From Winogradskyella jejuensis (GTDB lineage Bacteria; Bacteroidota; Bacteroidia; Flavobacteriales; Flavobacteriaceae), in the NCBI RefSeq assembly GCF_900129745.1, contig NZ_FQWS01000002.1:1-64000 (forward strand): a DNA stretch of 64,000 nt. The letters are read 5' to 3'. Below are positions 28,627 to 36,456 of this stretch, piece after piece. Positions within the stretch are counted from its first letter, which is position 1. Each line of letters begins with the position of its first letter. The notes under the pieces are model-generated. The model was not told where the DNA came from. It made no database searches and saw only the letters and a program-made list of their open reading frames with translations. The position numbers and the translations under genes were made by a program.

Positions 28627-29367
28627 TTGCAACCAAAGTTAAGTTTAGTCATTCCTATTTATAATGCTGGTGTTTTTATTGAAGATAGTATACAGCGACT
28701 TAAAGATTGGATGATAGAACAAGACTATCTTATAGAAGTAATTTTGGTCAATGATGGTAGTACAGATAATACGGAACTTCTTTTAAAAAAGAATATAAGC
28801 AACAGTGATTGTCTTGCTCTAATCTCATATCCATCAAATAAAGGAAAAGGACATGCGGTAAAACAAGGAATGCTCCGAGCAAAAGGAAAATATAAAGTCT
28901 TCACCGATGCAGATATACCTTATGGTTTTAAAAAAATTAATGAAACCCTAGAACATTTAGATTCTAAGAATTTTGATGTTTGTATTGGTAGTCGAGTAGA
29001 GAAAGCTTCAAAATACAGAGTAAAGAGTAGTTTTTTTAGAACTATTTCTAGCAAAATCTTTACGTTTTTTATTACAAAGTTTGTGATAGATAAGGTAGGT
29101 GATACGCAATGTGGTTTAAAGGGATTTACCGCTCAGACAGCAGACAATATTTTTTCTAAACTAAAGATAAGCGGGTTTGCTTTTGATGTAGAAACCATTT
29201 ATTTGTGCTACAAATATAATCTAAGAATAAAGCGAATACCTGTTCAGTTTGAAGGTAATACAATATCTACCATCAATCTATTTTCTTCGTCTTTTAGAAT
29301 GTTTTTTGATGTTCTAAGTTTACCAATTAGATACCATATTTTAAAAGCTTATTCAAAAGCCTTGTGA
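28627..29367 (+). CDS. Glycosyltransferase family 2, polyprenyl-phosphate sugar type
   Basis: A 246-residue cytoplasmic GT2 enzyme resembling dolichyl-phosphate glucosyl/mannosyltransferases. LSLVIPIYNAG opens the GT-A fold. VNDGSTDNT and FTDADIPYG hold the nucleotide-sugar and metal-binding acids. GDTQCGLKGF and AFDVETIYL are the later family motifs. No ATG precedes the fold and an in-frame stop lies 15 bases upstream, so TTG 28627 is the only credible start. Likely product: a polyprenyl-phosphate sugar. It converges with the next gene, overlapping by 19 bases. Confidence 0.88.
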   Translation: MQPKLSLVIPIYNAGVFIEDSIQRLKDWMIEQDYLIEVILVNDGSTDNTELLLKKNISNSDCLALISYPSNKGKGHAVKQGMLRAKGKYKVFTDADIPYGFKKINETLEHLDSKNFDVCIGSRVEKASKYRVKSSFFRTISSKIFTFFITKFVIDKVGDTQCGLKGFTAQTADNIFSKLKISGFAFDVETIYLCYKYNLRIKRIPVQFEGNTISTINLFSSSFRMFFDVLSLPIRYHILKAYSKAL

Positions 29368-30821
29368 AAATATTCGATTAGATTAATCACTTTTAAATCA
29401 TTTCTTTCTTGAAGCGTATCCTTGGTTTGTATTATTACATTCTCAGGAGGAAAAGGAGAAATAGTATTATCATTAGTATCTAGTTGTTCCCATTTTATTT
29501 GTGCGAAAAGATGAGGTGAAGACCATTCTTTTACTGAGGATAGATTACCAAACTCATCAGAAAAACCATTTTTTAAATACCCATGTTTTTGTAAAAATCC
29601 GTATTCGGGAATAATTATCACAATTTCTGATTTGTTTTTAATATCTACATTATGAAATACGTTTTTTACAACATTGTATTCTTTATGTTGCAGGCCAGCA
29701 ACATAATTACTCTGATTATACATGCTAAAAAATAAAAAGACGATTGGTAATAGTAGCAATACTTTTTTCAGCTTTAAATATTTTATACTCAGGTATCTTA
29801 AAAACCAAAACTGATAGAAAAGTACAATAACCGCTGTTGTAGCTATGGTTCTTAGTGAGAAGTAATCCTGTCCTGATAATATATTAGGTGCATAACTAAA
29901 TGGTAAGGCAAGAATAAAACTTATAGTAAAAAGTAATGATTTACTATCAATACTTTGACGATAGACAAAGCCAATAGAACCAATTAATCCGAGTAAAAGT
30001 GAAATAATTGAGATGATAAGAAAGCCACTGTTCTTCAATAAAATACTAAGTTCAAAGAGATAAAATTTAATAACTTTTTTAGGAATATCTAGAATGTTAA
30101 GGGCAGTTCGGTTTGCTGTTTCTAGATTATTAAGTTCAGCAATAATTTTAAAAGACATATAGTAAACTATAAAGCAGAACAATGTAAATATGATAATGTA
30201 CCACCATCTTTTTACATTGTAGTTGTTCGTTTTAATTGTAGTAATTAAAAAAGGTACTATAAACATCATTACTACTGATTGATACATGAATAGTGAAACT
30301 AATACAATAAGAGCCGCAATTATAGTATCCAAGGATATAACCTTTCTCTTAGTTAAAGCTCTAAGCAACAATTCACCAGCATAGAAATTAACAATCAGTA
30401 GTAAGGGAATTTGAGCCGTAGCACTCCAGCCATAGTAAACGGTAAAACTAGGTAGGGCTAATATTAAAATTGAGAATATAGCTGATTCGTATATCTTAAG
30501 ACCAATGTTGAGTAGGAATCTAAAAACTTGAGTAGAAAACAAAACGCAGATGAGGAGCGTAAAAAAACGTGCCCATTTTAAGTCCGAAATCTTAGTAAAA
30601 ACGTGCCCGTATAAATACTCTGACCACCAACCTAATAAAGGTCTCCCATTTTCAATAAAGATATTATGGAAATCGTTATTTCTACTCGCCGTATAAATAA
30701 GTTCGTTAGTATCAAGAAAGGCATAATCGTAGAAGATTTGATAGTTTAACCCAAGGCAAACTATAAAAGCGAAGCAAAAAAATAGTAGAGAAGCTTTTAG
30801 TCTTTTAGTCTTTACAGTCAT
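29349..30821 (-). CDS. Multi-pass membrane protein, GtrII-like glucosyltransferase candidate
   Basis: A 490-residue inner-membrane protein with about ten hydrophobic segments. The last 110 residues (about 380-490) are soluble. An acidic pair in the first extracytoplasmic loop (LDTNELIY), the GRPLLGWW motif and the MYQSVVMM helix recall GtrII-type O-antigen glucosyltransferases that use polyprenyl-phosphate-glucose. The assignment is by pattern memory and is tentative. The start overlaps the methyltransferase stop (ATGA), so the two are one transcript. The neighbouring polyprenyl-phosphate GT2 fits the same pathway. Confidence 0.6.
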   Translation of the reverse strand: MTVKTKRLKASLLFFCFAFIVCLGLNYQIFYDYAFLDTNELIYTASRNNDFHNIFIENGRPLLGWWSEYLYGHVFTKISDLKWARFFTLLICVLFSTQVFRFLLNIGLKIYESAIFSILILALPSFTVYYGWSATAQIPLLLIVNFYAGELLLRALTKRKVISLDTIIAALIVLVSLFMYQSVVMMFIVPFLITTIKTNNYNVKRWWYIIIFTLFCFIVYYMSFKIIAELNNLETANRTALNILDIPKKVIKFYLFELSILLKNSGFLIISIISLLLGLIGSIGFVYRQSIDSKSLLFTISFILALPFSYAPNILSGQDYFSLRTIATTAVIVLFYQFWFLRYLSIKYLKLKKVLLLLPIVFLFFSMYNQSNYVAGLQHKEYNVVKNVFHNVDIKNKSEIVIIIPEYGFLQKHGYLKNGFSDEFGNLSSVKEWSSPHLFAQIKWEQLDTNDNTISPFPPENVIIQTKDTLQERNDLKVINLIEYFHKAFE

Positions 30822-31543
30822 TCTTGTAATGTCTTTAGGTAATTTTCTGCTCTATCTCTATTAGGGTTTTTACTCTCATAGAACCTGTAGAAACCAATTC
30901 CCTTGCTTAAGCCAAAAACCGAACATGTATTATTCTCGTAAAAATAGTTCAAAATCTCATCTATCTCTCGTGCATTGTTTACATGTTCATGCCGCATCAA
31001 GTTGCCATAATCTAAACCATGCTTTAATCTAAACTCTATACCTGTTGTTAGTTTCCAGCCAAGCGTCCATAAAAATGTGCCCTCGTTGGGTATACTAGTT
31101 CTCAAACTGCCTTTAGGCTTTAATAACAAACAGGATTTTGCTACAACTTTTGGTAAATCTGTAATATGCTCAAATGTAGCAATAGAAGTAATCCTATCGT
31201 ATTTGTTAGAAAGGTCTATTTCGTCAATGTCACTATAAATATTTTTAATTTTTTCTAAGTAAAGCGACTTATAATAAAGTTTTTTGAAAGGTTCAATAAT
31301 ATCATAATGATTAGATTCTTCATATTCAAGTTGATTCAATGTGCCGGCACCTATTTCAAGAGTTTTTTTATTATGTACTCTACCGACATCAGAACAAACT
31401 TTCTGATGAAGCCATCGTTCCATCTTTTGTGCTAAACCAGAAGCAGGTGTACTACCATCTCTATTAGATTTATACTGTTCGTCATATATATCCTGAATTT
31501 TCTCTGATAATGGAGGTCTTTTCTTTGGGTAATTTTCGAACAT
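30818..31543 (-). CDS. Class I SAM-dependent methyltransferase
   Basis: A 241-residue methyltransferase. The SAM-binding glycine motif is LEIGAGTLNQLEYE at about 80-93. ITSIATFEHITDLPKV (about 130-145) is the post-motif typical of type 11 methyltransferases. LLKPKGSLRTSIPNEG follows. The substrate is unknown. Being first in a two-gene transcript with a probable membrane glycosyltransferase, it may modify a cell-surface glycan or its lipid carrier. Confidence 0.85.
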   Translation of the reverse strand: MFENYPKKRPPLSEKIQDIYDEQYKSNRDGSTPASGLAQKMERWLHQKVCSDVGRVHNKKTLEIGAGTLNQLEYEESNHYDIIEPFKKLYYKSLYLEKIKNIYSDIDEIDLSNKYDRITSIATFEHITDLPKVVAKSCLLLKPKGSLRTSIPNEGTFLWTLGWKLTTGIEFRLKHGLDYGNLMRHEHVNNAREIDEILNYFYENNTCSVFGLSKGIGFYRFYESKNPNRDRAENYLKTLQE

Positions 31544-31627
31544 TAGGTGCTTTTAGTTTTTCAAAAATAAAGATAGCTAATTAACAAACTATTATTTTAA
31601 CTACACAACTTAATTGTCTGGTTTAGT

Positions 31628-31635
31628 TATTTTTG
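31628..31635 (+). promoter_or_regulatory. -7 box directly before the SprT-like gene
   Basis: TATTTTTG fits TAnnTTTG, but it ends only 4 bases before the ATG at 31640. If used, the transcript would start at or very near the start codon (leaderless). Confidence 0.4.
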
Positions 31636-31639
31636 TTGA

Positions 31640-32236
31640 ATGCAAAAAACCGTTTTAAACTTTATTCCGCACGAAGCAAAAGCCCAAATTCAGGACTTAA
31701 TAAGTGCAGATAATTTAGTAATCAAAGTTAAAGGCGAACGCAAAACAAGACATGGTGATTACAGAAAACTACCAAACGGAAAGCATCAAATTACTGTAAA
31801 TTCTAATCTGAATTCTTATCGATTTTTAATAACGTTAATTCATGAAATTGCGCATTTAGAAGCTTATCAAAAACATGGTAGATTTATCAAGCCTCATGGA
31901 AAAGAATGGAAATTAACGTTTCAGCATTTAATGTTGCCGTTTTTAAGGCCCGAAATATTTCCAATCGATTTATTACCACTACTTGCAAAGCATTTTAAAA
32001 ATCCTAAGGCGTCAAGTGATACTGATGAGAATTTAGCATTAGCTTTAAAACGTTACGATGAAAATCAGGATAAAACCTATGTTTTCGAAATTCCGCAAGG
32101 TGTAACATTTAAGCTTTACAACGGACGTATATTTAGAAAAGGTGCAAAGCGCAGAAAACGCTACGAGTGTTTAGAGATAAGCTCAGGAAAGTTATATTTG
32201 TTTAATCCAAATGCCGAAGTGGAGGTTTTAGAATAG
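31640..32236 (+). CDS. SprT-like zinc metalloprotease-domain protein
   Basis: A 198-residue SprT/Spartan-like protein. The zinc motif HEIAH has H68, E69 and H72, followed by HGRFIKPHGKEWK, where a third histidine ligand is expected. The C-terminal part (about 125-198) is basic and ends in a small beta region with YECLE and LYLFNP, similar to the zinc-ribbon end of SprT but without the four cysteines. A role in DNA-protein crosslink handling is inferred from the family only. Confidence 0.85.
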   Translation: MQKTVLNFIPHEAKAQIQDLISADNLVIKVKGERKTRHGDYRKLPNGKHQITVNSNLNSYRFLITLIHEIAHLEAYQKHGRFIKPHGKEWKLTFQHLMLPFLRPEIFPIDLLPLLAKHFKNPKASSDTDENLALALKRYDENQDKTYVFEIPQGVTFKLYNGRIFRKGAKRRKRYECLEISSGKLYLFNPNAEVEVLE

Positions 32237-32239
32237 TTT

Positions 32240-32263
32240 GTCACCTTGAGTGCAGTCGAAAGG
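32240..32263 (+). repeat. REP-like element, single arm
   Basis: GTCACCTTGAGTGCAGTCGA-type sequence belonging to the same family as the copies at 49167, 50184, 50232, 50737 and 56016. It lies 5 bases before the first possible manC start, thus in its leader. Confidence 0.65.
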
Positions 32264-32277
32264 TCTTAATGTTAGAT

Positions 32278-33360
32278 ATGAAAAACAAAAATTATTATGC
32301 CATATTAATGGCCGGTGGAGTTGGTTCAAGGTTTTGGCCAGTGAGCACACAAGATTTTCCAAAGCAATTTCATGATATGTTGGGTACTGGTGATACCTTA
32401 ATCCAAAAAACGTTTAATCGTTTAGCGCAACTAATACCAGAAGAGAATATATTTATACTTACCAACGAGCGTTATAATGATTTGGTCTTTGAGCAATTAC
32501 CTAGCGTTACTAAACGTCAAGTTGTTTTAGAACCTGCAATGCGAAACACTGCGCCATGTATATTGTACGCATCACTTAAAATCCAAAAAGAAAATCCAGA
32601 TGCAGTAATGATTGTTGCGCCTAGTGATCATTGGATAGAAGACGAAAATGCTTTTAGTGAAAATGTAAGACAAGCTTTCGATTTCTGCGAGACTAGTGAT
32701 GCTTTAATGACATTAGGTATAACGCCTACATTCCCAAATACTGGGTATGGTTATATAGAATACGATAAATCTTCAGAGTCAAATATCAAATCGGTTAATC
32801 AATTCAGAGAAAAACCAGATTACGAAACGGCAAAATTGTTTTTAAGTCAAGGTAATTTTCTATGGAATGCCGGAATTTTTATGTGGAGTGCAGCTACTGT
32901 CATCAACGCATTTAGAAAGAATCAACCAGCGCTTTTTCAACTTTTTGAAAAAGGCATGCCTGTTTATAATACAGAGTTTGAAGACGATTTTATAAGAGAT
33001 AACTATGGTAAAGCCGAGAATATTTCTGTGGATTATGCAATCATGGAGAAAAGTAATAATGTCTATGTTATTCCTGCCACTTTCGATTGGAACGATTTAG
33101 GAACTTGGGGCAGTTTATACGATAAATTAGAAAAAGATGGTTCTGGTAACGCGGTCGTTAATGCCAAAACGTTAACTACAGAGGCATCAGGAAACATGAT
33201 TAGAACTAAAAACGATAAAATCGTCGTTGTGGATGGGCTAGAAGATTATATTATTGTAGACAAAGACGAAGTTTTACTTATCTTTCCTAAAGCAAAAGAG
33301 CAAGATATCAAAAAGGTACTCCAATCTGTAAAGGATAAATTTGGAGAGCAATACGGTTAA
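32278..33360 (+). CDS. manC: Mannose-1-phosphate guanylyltransferase
   Basis: A 360-residue nucleotidyltransferase making GDP-mannose from GTP and mannose-1-phosphate for surface glycans. The signature LMAGGVGSRFWPVS lies at the N-terminus. EPAMRNTAPCIL, VAPSDHWIED and the FREKP motif (here QFREKPDYETA) follow, then FLWNAGIFMW. It is the short form without a phosphomannose isomerase domain. ATG 32269 is an alternative start giving three more residues; 32278 matches the usual family N-terminus. The DUF389 gene follows after 3 bases. Confidence 0.93.
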   Translation: MKNKNYYAILMAGGVGSRFWPVSTQDFPKQFHDMLGTGDTLIQKTFNRLAQLIPEENIFILTNERYNDLVFEQLPSVTKRQVVLEPAMRNTAPCILYASLKIQKENPDAVMIVAPSDHWIEDENAFSENVRQAFDFCETSDALMTLGITPTFPNTGYGYIEYDKSSESNIKSVNQFREKPDYETAKLFLSQGNFLWNAGIFMWSAATVINAFRKNQPALFQLFEKGMPVYNTEFEDDFIRDNYGKAENISVDYAIMEKSNNVYVIPATFDWNDLGTWGSLYDKLEKDGSGNAVVNAKTLTTEASGNMIRTKNDKIVVVDGLEDYIIVDKDEVLLIFPKAKEQDIKKVLQSVKDKFGEQYG

Positions 33361-33363
33361 TTT

Positions 33364-34845
33364 ATGAGCGAAGAGAATAAATTTAATTTTTCTGAAGAAG
33401 AAGAAAAAAAACAAGTCGACAAAGAAAAAGCGGTCGAGGAAAAAAAGGAAGCTGTAAGGCAGGATGCTAAAGGTCTTTTTGCCAGTATGTCTAACTTTTT
33501 AAGTGAATTATTGGATTTTAGAGACGATACTGATAGAGATGCTACAATAACCGCAATAAAAAATGATATTCCGTTTAAAGGAGCGACAGCTTGGATTTTA
33601 ATTTGTTCAATCTTTGTAGCATCGGTGGGACTTAATGCCGATTCTACTGCTGTTGTTATTGGTGCCATGTTAATTTCGCCTTTAATGGGACCAATATTGG
33701 GTGTAGGTATGTCTATTGCTATTAACGATATAGATACGCTAAAAAAGTCGCTGATAAATTTAGCCGTAATGATAGTGCTGAGTTTGTTGACCGCATTTTT
33801 GTTTTTTAAATTTTTTCCAACAGCAGATTTAGGTAATAACGAAATATTTGCACGTACAAAACCAGACATAAGAGATGTTTTAATAGCTTTCTTTGGTGGA
33901 TTAGCGCTTATAATTGCAAGAACAAAAAAAGGCACTATAGCTTCGGTAATTTTTGGTGTTGCTATTGCCACGGCCTTAATGCCACCATTATGTGTAGCAG
34001 GTTACGGATTAGCCAATGATTGGCCATCTTTTGTGGGTGCTATGTATTTGTTTACCATTAATACTATTTTCATTGCCTTAGCTACGTTTTTAGTTTTAAA
34101 AATATTGCGTTTCCCAATGCTTAGATATGCTAATTCTAAGAAAAGAAAACGTATCTCTCAATTAGCATCTTTAGTGGCTATTCTGGTTATGATTTGGCCT
34201 ACTATTAAATTTGTCGATTTAGTAAAAGAAAAGCGCCAAGAGGTAGATTACGATCAGTTTATGGAAAAAGAGGTGAGCTCTAATCCGGATTTATGGTTTC
34301 AAAAAGATATTCCTGATTTCGAAAACAAAACCATAAAGCTTTATTTTAATGATGAAATTTCGCTTGCCACAGAAACAGATTTACGAAATGAATTGAAGAA
34401 TTACGAATATATAAGCGATTTTGATTTAGATGTTATTGGTAACAAAAATAGAAGTTTTGATAAGCTTTCTGATGCCTACGATAGAGCCATAACAGACTTA
34501 GACGAAAAGGATAATATTATCTCAGGATTACAAAAGCAAATAGAAGAACTTAAAGAGAATATTACAGGCTTAAATCAGCAGCTTGAAGCAAAAACCAGTA
34601 AAGAGGACATTCCCTTTTCTACGTTGGCAAAAGATGCTAAAATTAGGTTTATTGATTTAGAATATTTTAGCTATGGCAAGATGTTAGAGTCTAAAGATTT
34701 TATAAAAATAGACACATTAAATGTTGTTAATATTTCTTGGAAATCTTCGCTTAGTGATAGTTTGGTTCTTGTACGAGAAAAGGAATTATTCTCTTGGTTA
34801 GAAGGTGTTTTAAAAACAGATAAGATAAAGATTAAGAGAGAGTAG
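33364..34845 (+). CDS. DUF389 domain membrane protein
   Basis: A 493-residue protein. A strongly charged Glu/Lys N-terminus (1-35) is followed by a DUF389 membrane domain of about six helices (about 75-285). This domain contains ADSTAVVIGAMLISPLMGPI and GVAIATALMPPLCVAGYGLA, the family signatures. A soluble tail with a coiled coil near 385-415 ends the protein. The molecular function of DUF389 is not established. Its stop directly abuts the stop of the convergent mlaF. Confidence 0.88.
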   Translation: MSEENKFNFSEEEEKKQVDKEKAVEEKKEAVRQDAKGLFASMSNFLSELLDFRDDTDRDATITAIKNDIPFKGATAWILICSIFVASVGLNADSTAVVIGAMLISPLMGPILGVGMSIAINDIDTLKKSLINLAVMIVLSLLTAFLFFKFFPTADLGNNEIFARTKPDIRDVLIAFFGGLALIIARTKKGTIASVIFGVAIATALMPPLCVAGYGLANDWPSFVGAMYLFTINTIFIALATFLVLKILRFPMLRYANSKKRKRISQLASLVAILVMIWPTIKFVDLVKEKRQEVDYDQFMEKEVSSNPDLWFQKDIPDFENKTIKLYFNDEISLATETDLRNELKNYEYISDFDLDVIGNKNRSFDKLSDAYDRAITDLDEKDNIISGLQKQIEELKENITGLNQQLEAKTSKEDIPFSTLAKDAKIRFIDLEYFSYGKMLESKDFIKIDTLNVVNISWKSSLSDSLVLVREKELFSWLEGVLKTDKIKIKRE

Positions 34846-35613
34846 TTACTGATTTTCTTCAATATACATTCGTCTAACTTTTTTAAATAAGTTAGATGAA
34901 TATACGAAGTCTGTTACGGCTTTATTATCTGTTTTAAAAATGGTGTCTTTAGAGCCTTCCCATTCTTTTAGGCCATCTTTTAGGAATACAATTTTTTCGC
35001 CAATCTCCATTACAGAATTCATGTCGTGAGAATTAATGACAGTAGTCATCTGGTATTCATCAGTAATTTCTTGGATTAGATTATCTATAACAATTGCTGT
35101 TTTTGGGTCTAAGCCCGAGTTCGGTTCATCACAGAATAAGTATTTGGGATTATTCACAATAGCACGAGCAATCGCTACACGTTTTTGCATACCTCCTGAA
35201 GCTTCGCTAGGCATTTTGTGATGCGCATCAGGAAGATTTACACGCTTTAAAACAAAATCAACGCGGTCTTCCATTTCACTTTTACTTTGTTTGGTAAACA
35301 TCCGTAGTGGAAACATAACATTTTCAGCAATGGTCATGGAATCAAATAAGGCACTGCCTTGAAAAACCATACCTATTTCAGCTCGTAAGTTGCCTTTCTC
35401 ATCGGGTTTCATTTCACTAATTATACGGCCTTCATATGCTATACTTCCTTTCTCATAGTCAAAAAGTCCTAAAAGGCACTTCAAAAAAACTGTTTTTCCA
35501 GAGCCACTTTGCCCGATAATTAGATTTGTTTTTCCTTTTTCAAAATTTGTACTTATACCTTTTAGGATATGAGCTTCACCAAACGATTTATGTAAGTCTT
35601 TAACCTCTATCAT
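34846..35613 (-). CDS. mlaF: ABC transporter ATPase, MlaF type
   Basis: A 255-residue ATP-binding subunit of a phospholipid-transport (Mla/MCE) ABC system. The Walker A motif is GQSGSGKTVF, the signature EASGGMQKRVAIARAI and the Walker B YLFCDEPNSGLDP; the signature in the form SGGMQKR is typical of MlaF. I place the start at ATG 35613 (MIEVKDLHKSFG), which overlaps the permease stop by one base (TAATG). A frame continues upstream but would read into mlaE. No MCE-domain gene is adjacent. Confidence 0.9.
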   Translation of the reverse strand: MIEVKDLHKSFGEAHILKGISTNFEKGKTNLIIGQSGSGKTVFLKCLLGLFDYEKGSIAYEGRIISEMKPDEKGNLRAEIGMVFQGSALFDSMTIAENVMFPLRMFTKQSKSEMEDRVDFVLKRVNLPDAHHKMPSEASGGMQKRVAIARAIVNNPKYLFCDEPNSGLDPKTAIVIDNLIQEITDEYQMTTVINSHDMNSVMEIGEKIVFLKDGLKEWEGSKDTIFKTDNKAVTDFVYSSNLFKKVRRMYIEENQ

Positions 35614-36350
35614 TAGCCTAAAAGTAAACTGGTTAAAAAGTAATTTGCCAAAATAATAACAACACTGGTCCAAACAAAAGAGGTTGTGCTTGCTTTACCT
35701 ACTTCAAGGGCGCCACCTTTCATATAATAACCATAAAAAGATGGTATGGTAGCCAATAAAATCGCAAATACAAGGGTTTTGATAAATGCATAAACAATAT
35801 GAAACGGTATAAAATCTGTTTGTATACCTTGAATATAGTCTTCAAACGTCCCGTACCCACCATAAACACAAGCCGCTAATCCGCCAAGAACACCTAAAAA
35901 CATGGCTATAGATATTATAAAAGGGTACAAGGACAAGGCTATAAATTTTGGAAAAACCAGGTAATTTAAAGCATTAATACCCATAACTTCTAGTGCGTCT
36001 ATTTGTTCTGTAACACGCATGGTTCCTATGCTAGATGTAATAAATGAGCCTACTTTACCAGCCATGATTATTGAAATAAATGTTGGAGCAAACTCTAAAA
36101 TTATGGATTGTCGCGTTGCAAAACCAACGAGATATTTTGGGATAAGCGGATTAGAAATATTTAAAGAGGTCTGGATAGCAACCACACCACCAACAAAGAA
36201 CGAAATAAAGGCTACGATACCAAGCGAATTAATGATAAGGTCGTCGATATCTTTAAGTATCAATGTACGCATCACAGACCATTTAGTTGGTTTGCGAAAC
36301 ATATCTTTAATCATCAAAAAATAAACACCAATATTGTGTAGGTACTTCAT
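35613..36350 (-). CDS. mlaE: ABC transporter permease, MlaE type
   Basis: A 245-residue MlaE/YrbE permease with five to six membrane helices. It contains FVGGVVAIQTSLN, EFAPTFISIIMAGKVGSFIT and ALEVMGINALNYLVFPKFIA. The family-typical E-x-x-x-AG and ALEVMGI blocks are intact. With mlaF it forms the inner-membrane core of a lipid transporter maintaining outer-membrane asymmetry. The direction of lipid flow cannot be inferred here. Confidence 0.92.
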   Translation of the reverse strand: MKYLHNIGVYFLMIKDMFRKPTKWSVMRTLILKDIDDLIINSLGIVAFISFFVGGVVAIQTSLNISNPLIPKYLVGFATRQSIILEFAPTFISIIMAGKVGSFITSSIGTMRVTEQIDALEVMGINALNYLVFPKFIALSLYPFIISIAMFLGVLGGLAACVYGGYGTFEDYIQGIQTDFIPFHIVYAFIKTLVFAILLATIPSFYGYYMKGGALEVGKASTTSFVWTSVVIILANYFLTSLLLG

Positions 36351-36429
36351 GAAAGTAGAATTACCGCTAAATTATAAAAATATCAGCGTTAATTAATGAT
36401 TTATTAAATTTAGATGCATTAGAATATTT

Positions 36430-36437
36430 TATTTTTG
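36430..36437 (+). promoter_or_regulatory. -7 promoter box of pafA
   Basis: TATTTTTG fits TAnnTTTG and lies 19 bases before the pafA ATG at 36457. The upstream element is not clear. Confidence 0.5.
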
Positions 36438-36456
36438 TACTTCAATTAAAATAGAT

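Noticed and set aside
33357..33971. A 204-codon open frame antisense to the DUF389 gene
   Set aside because: The composition is an Ile/Ala/Ser-rich mirror of membrane-helix codons; the opposite strand carries clear DUF389 signatures.
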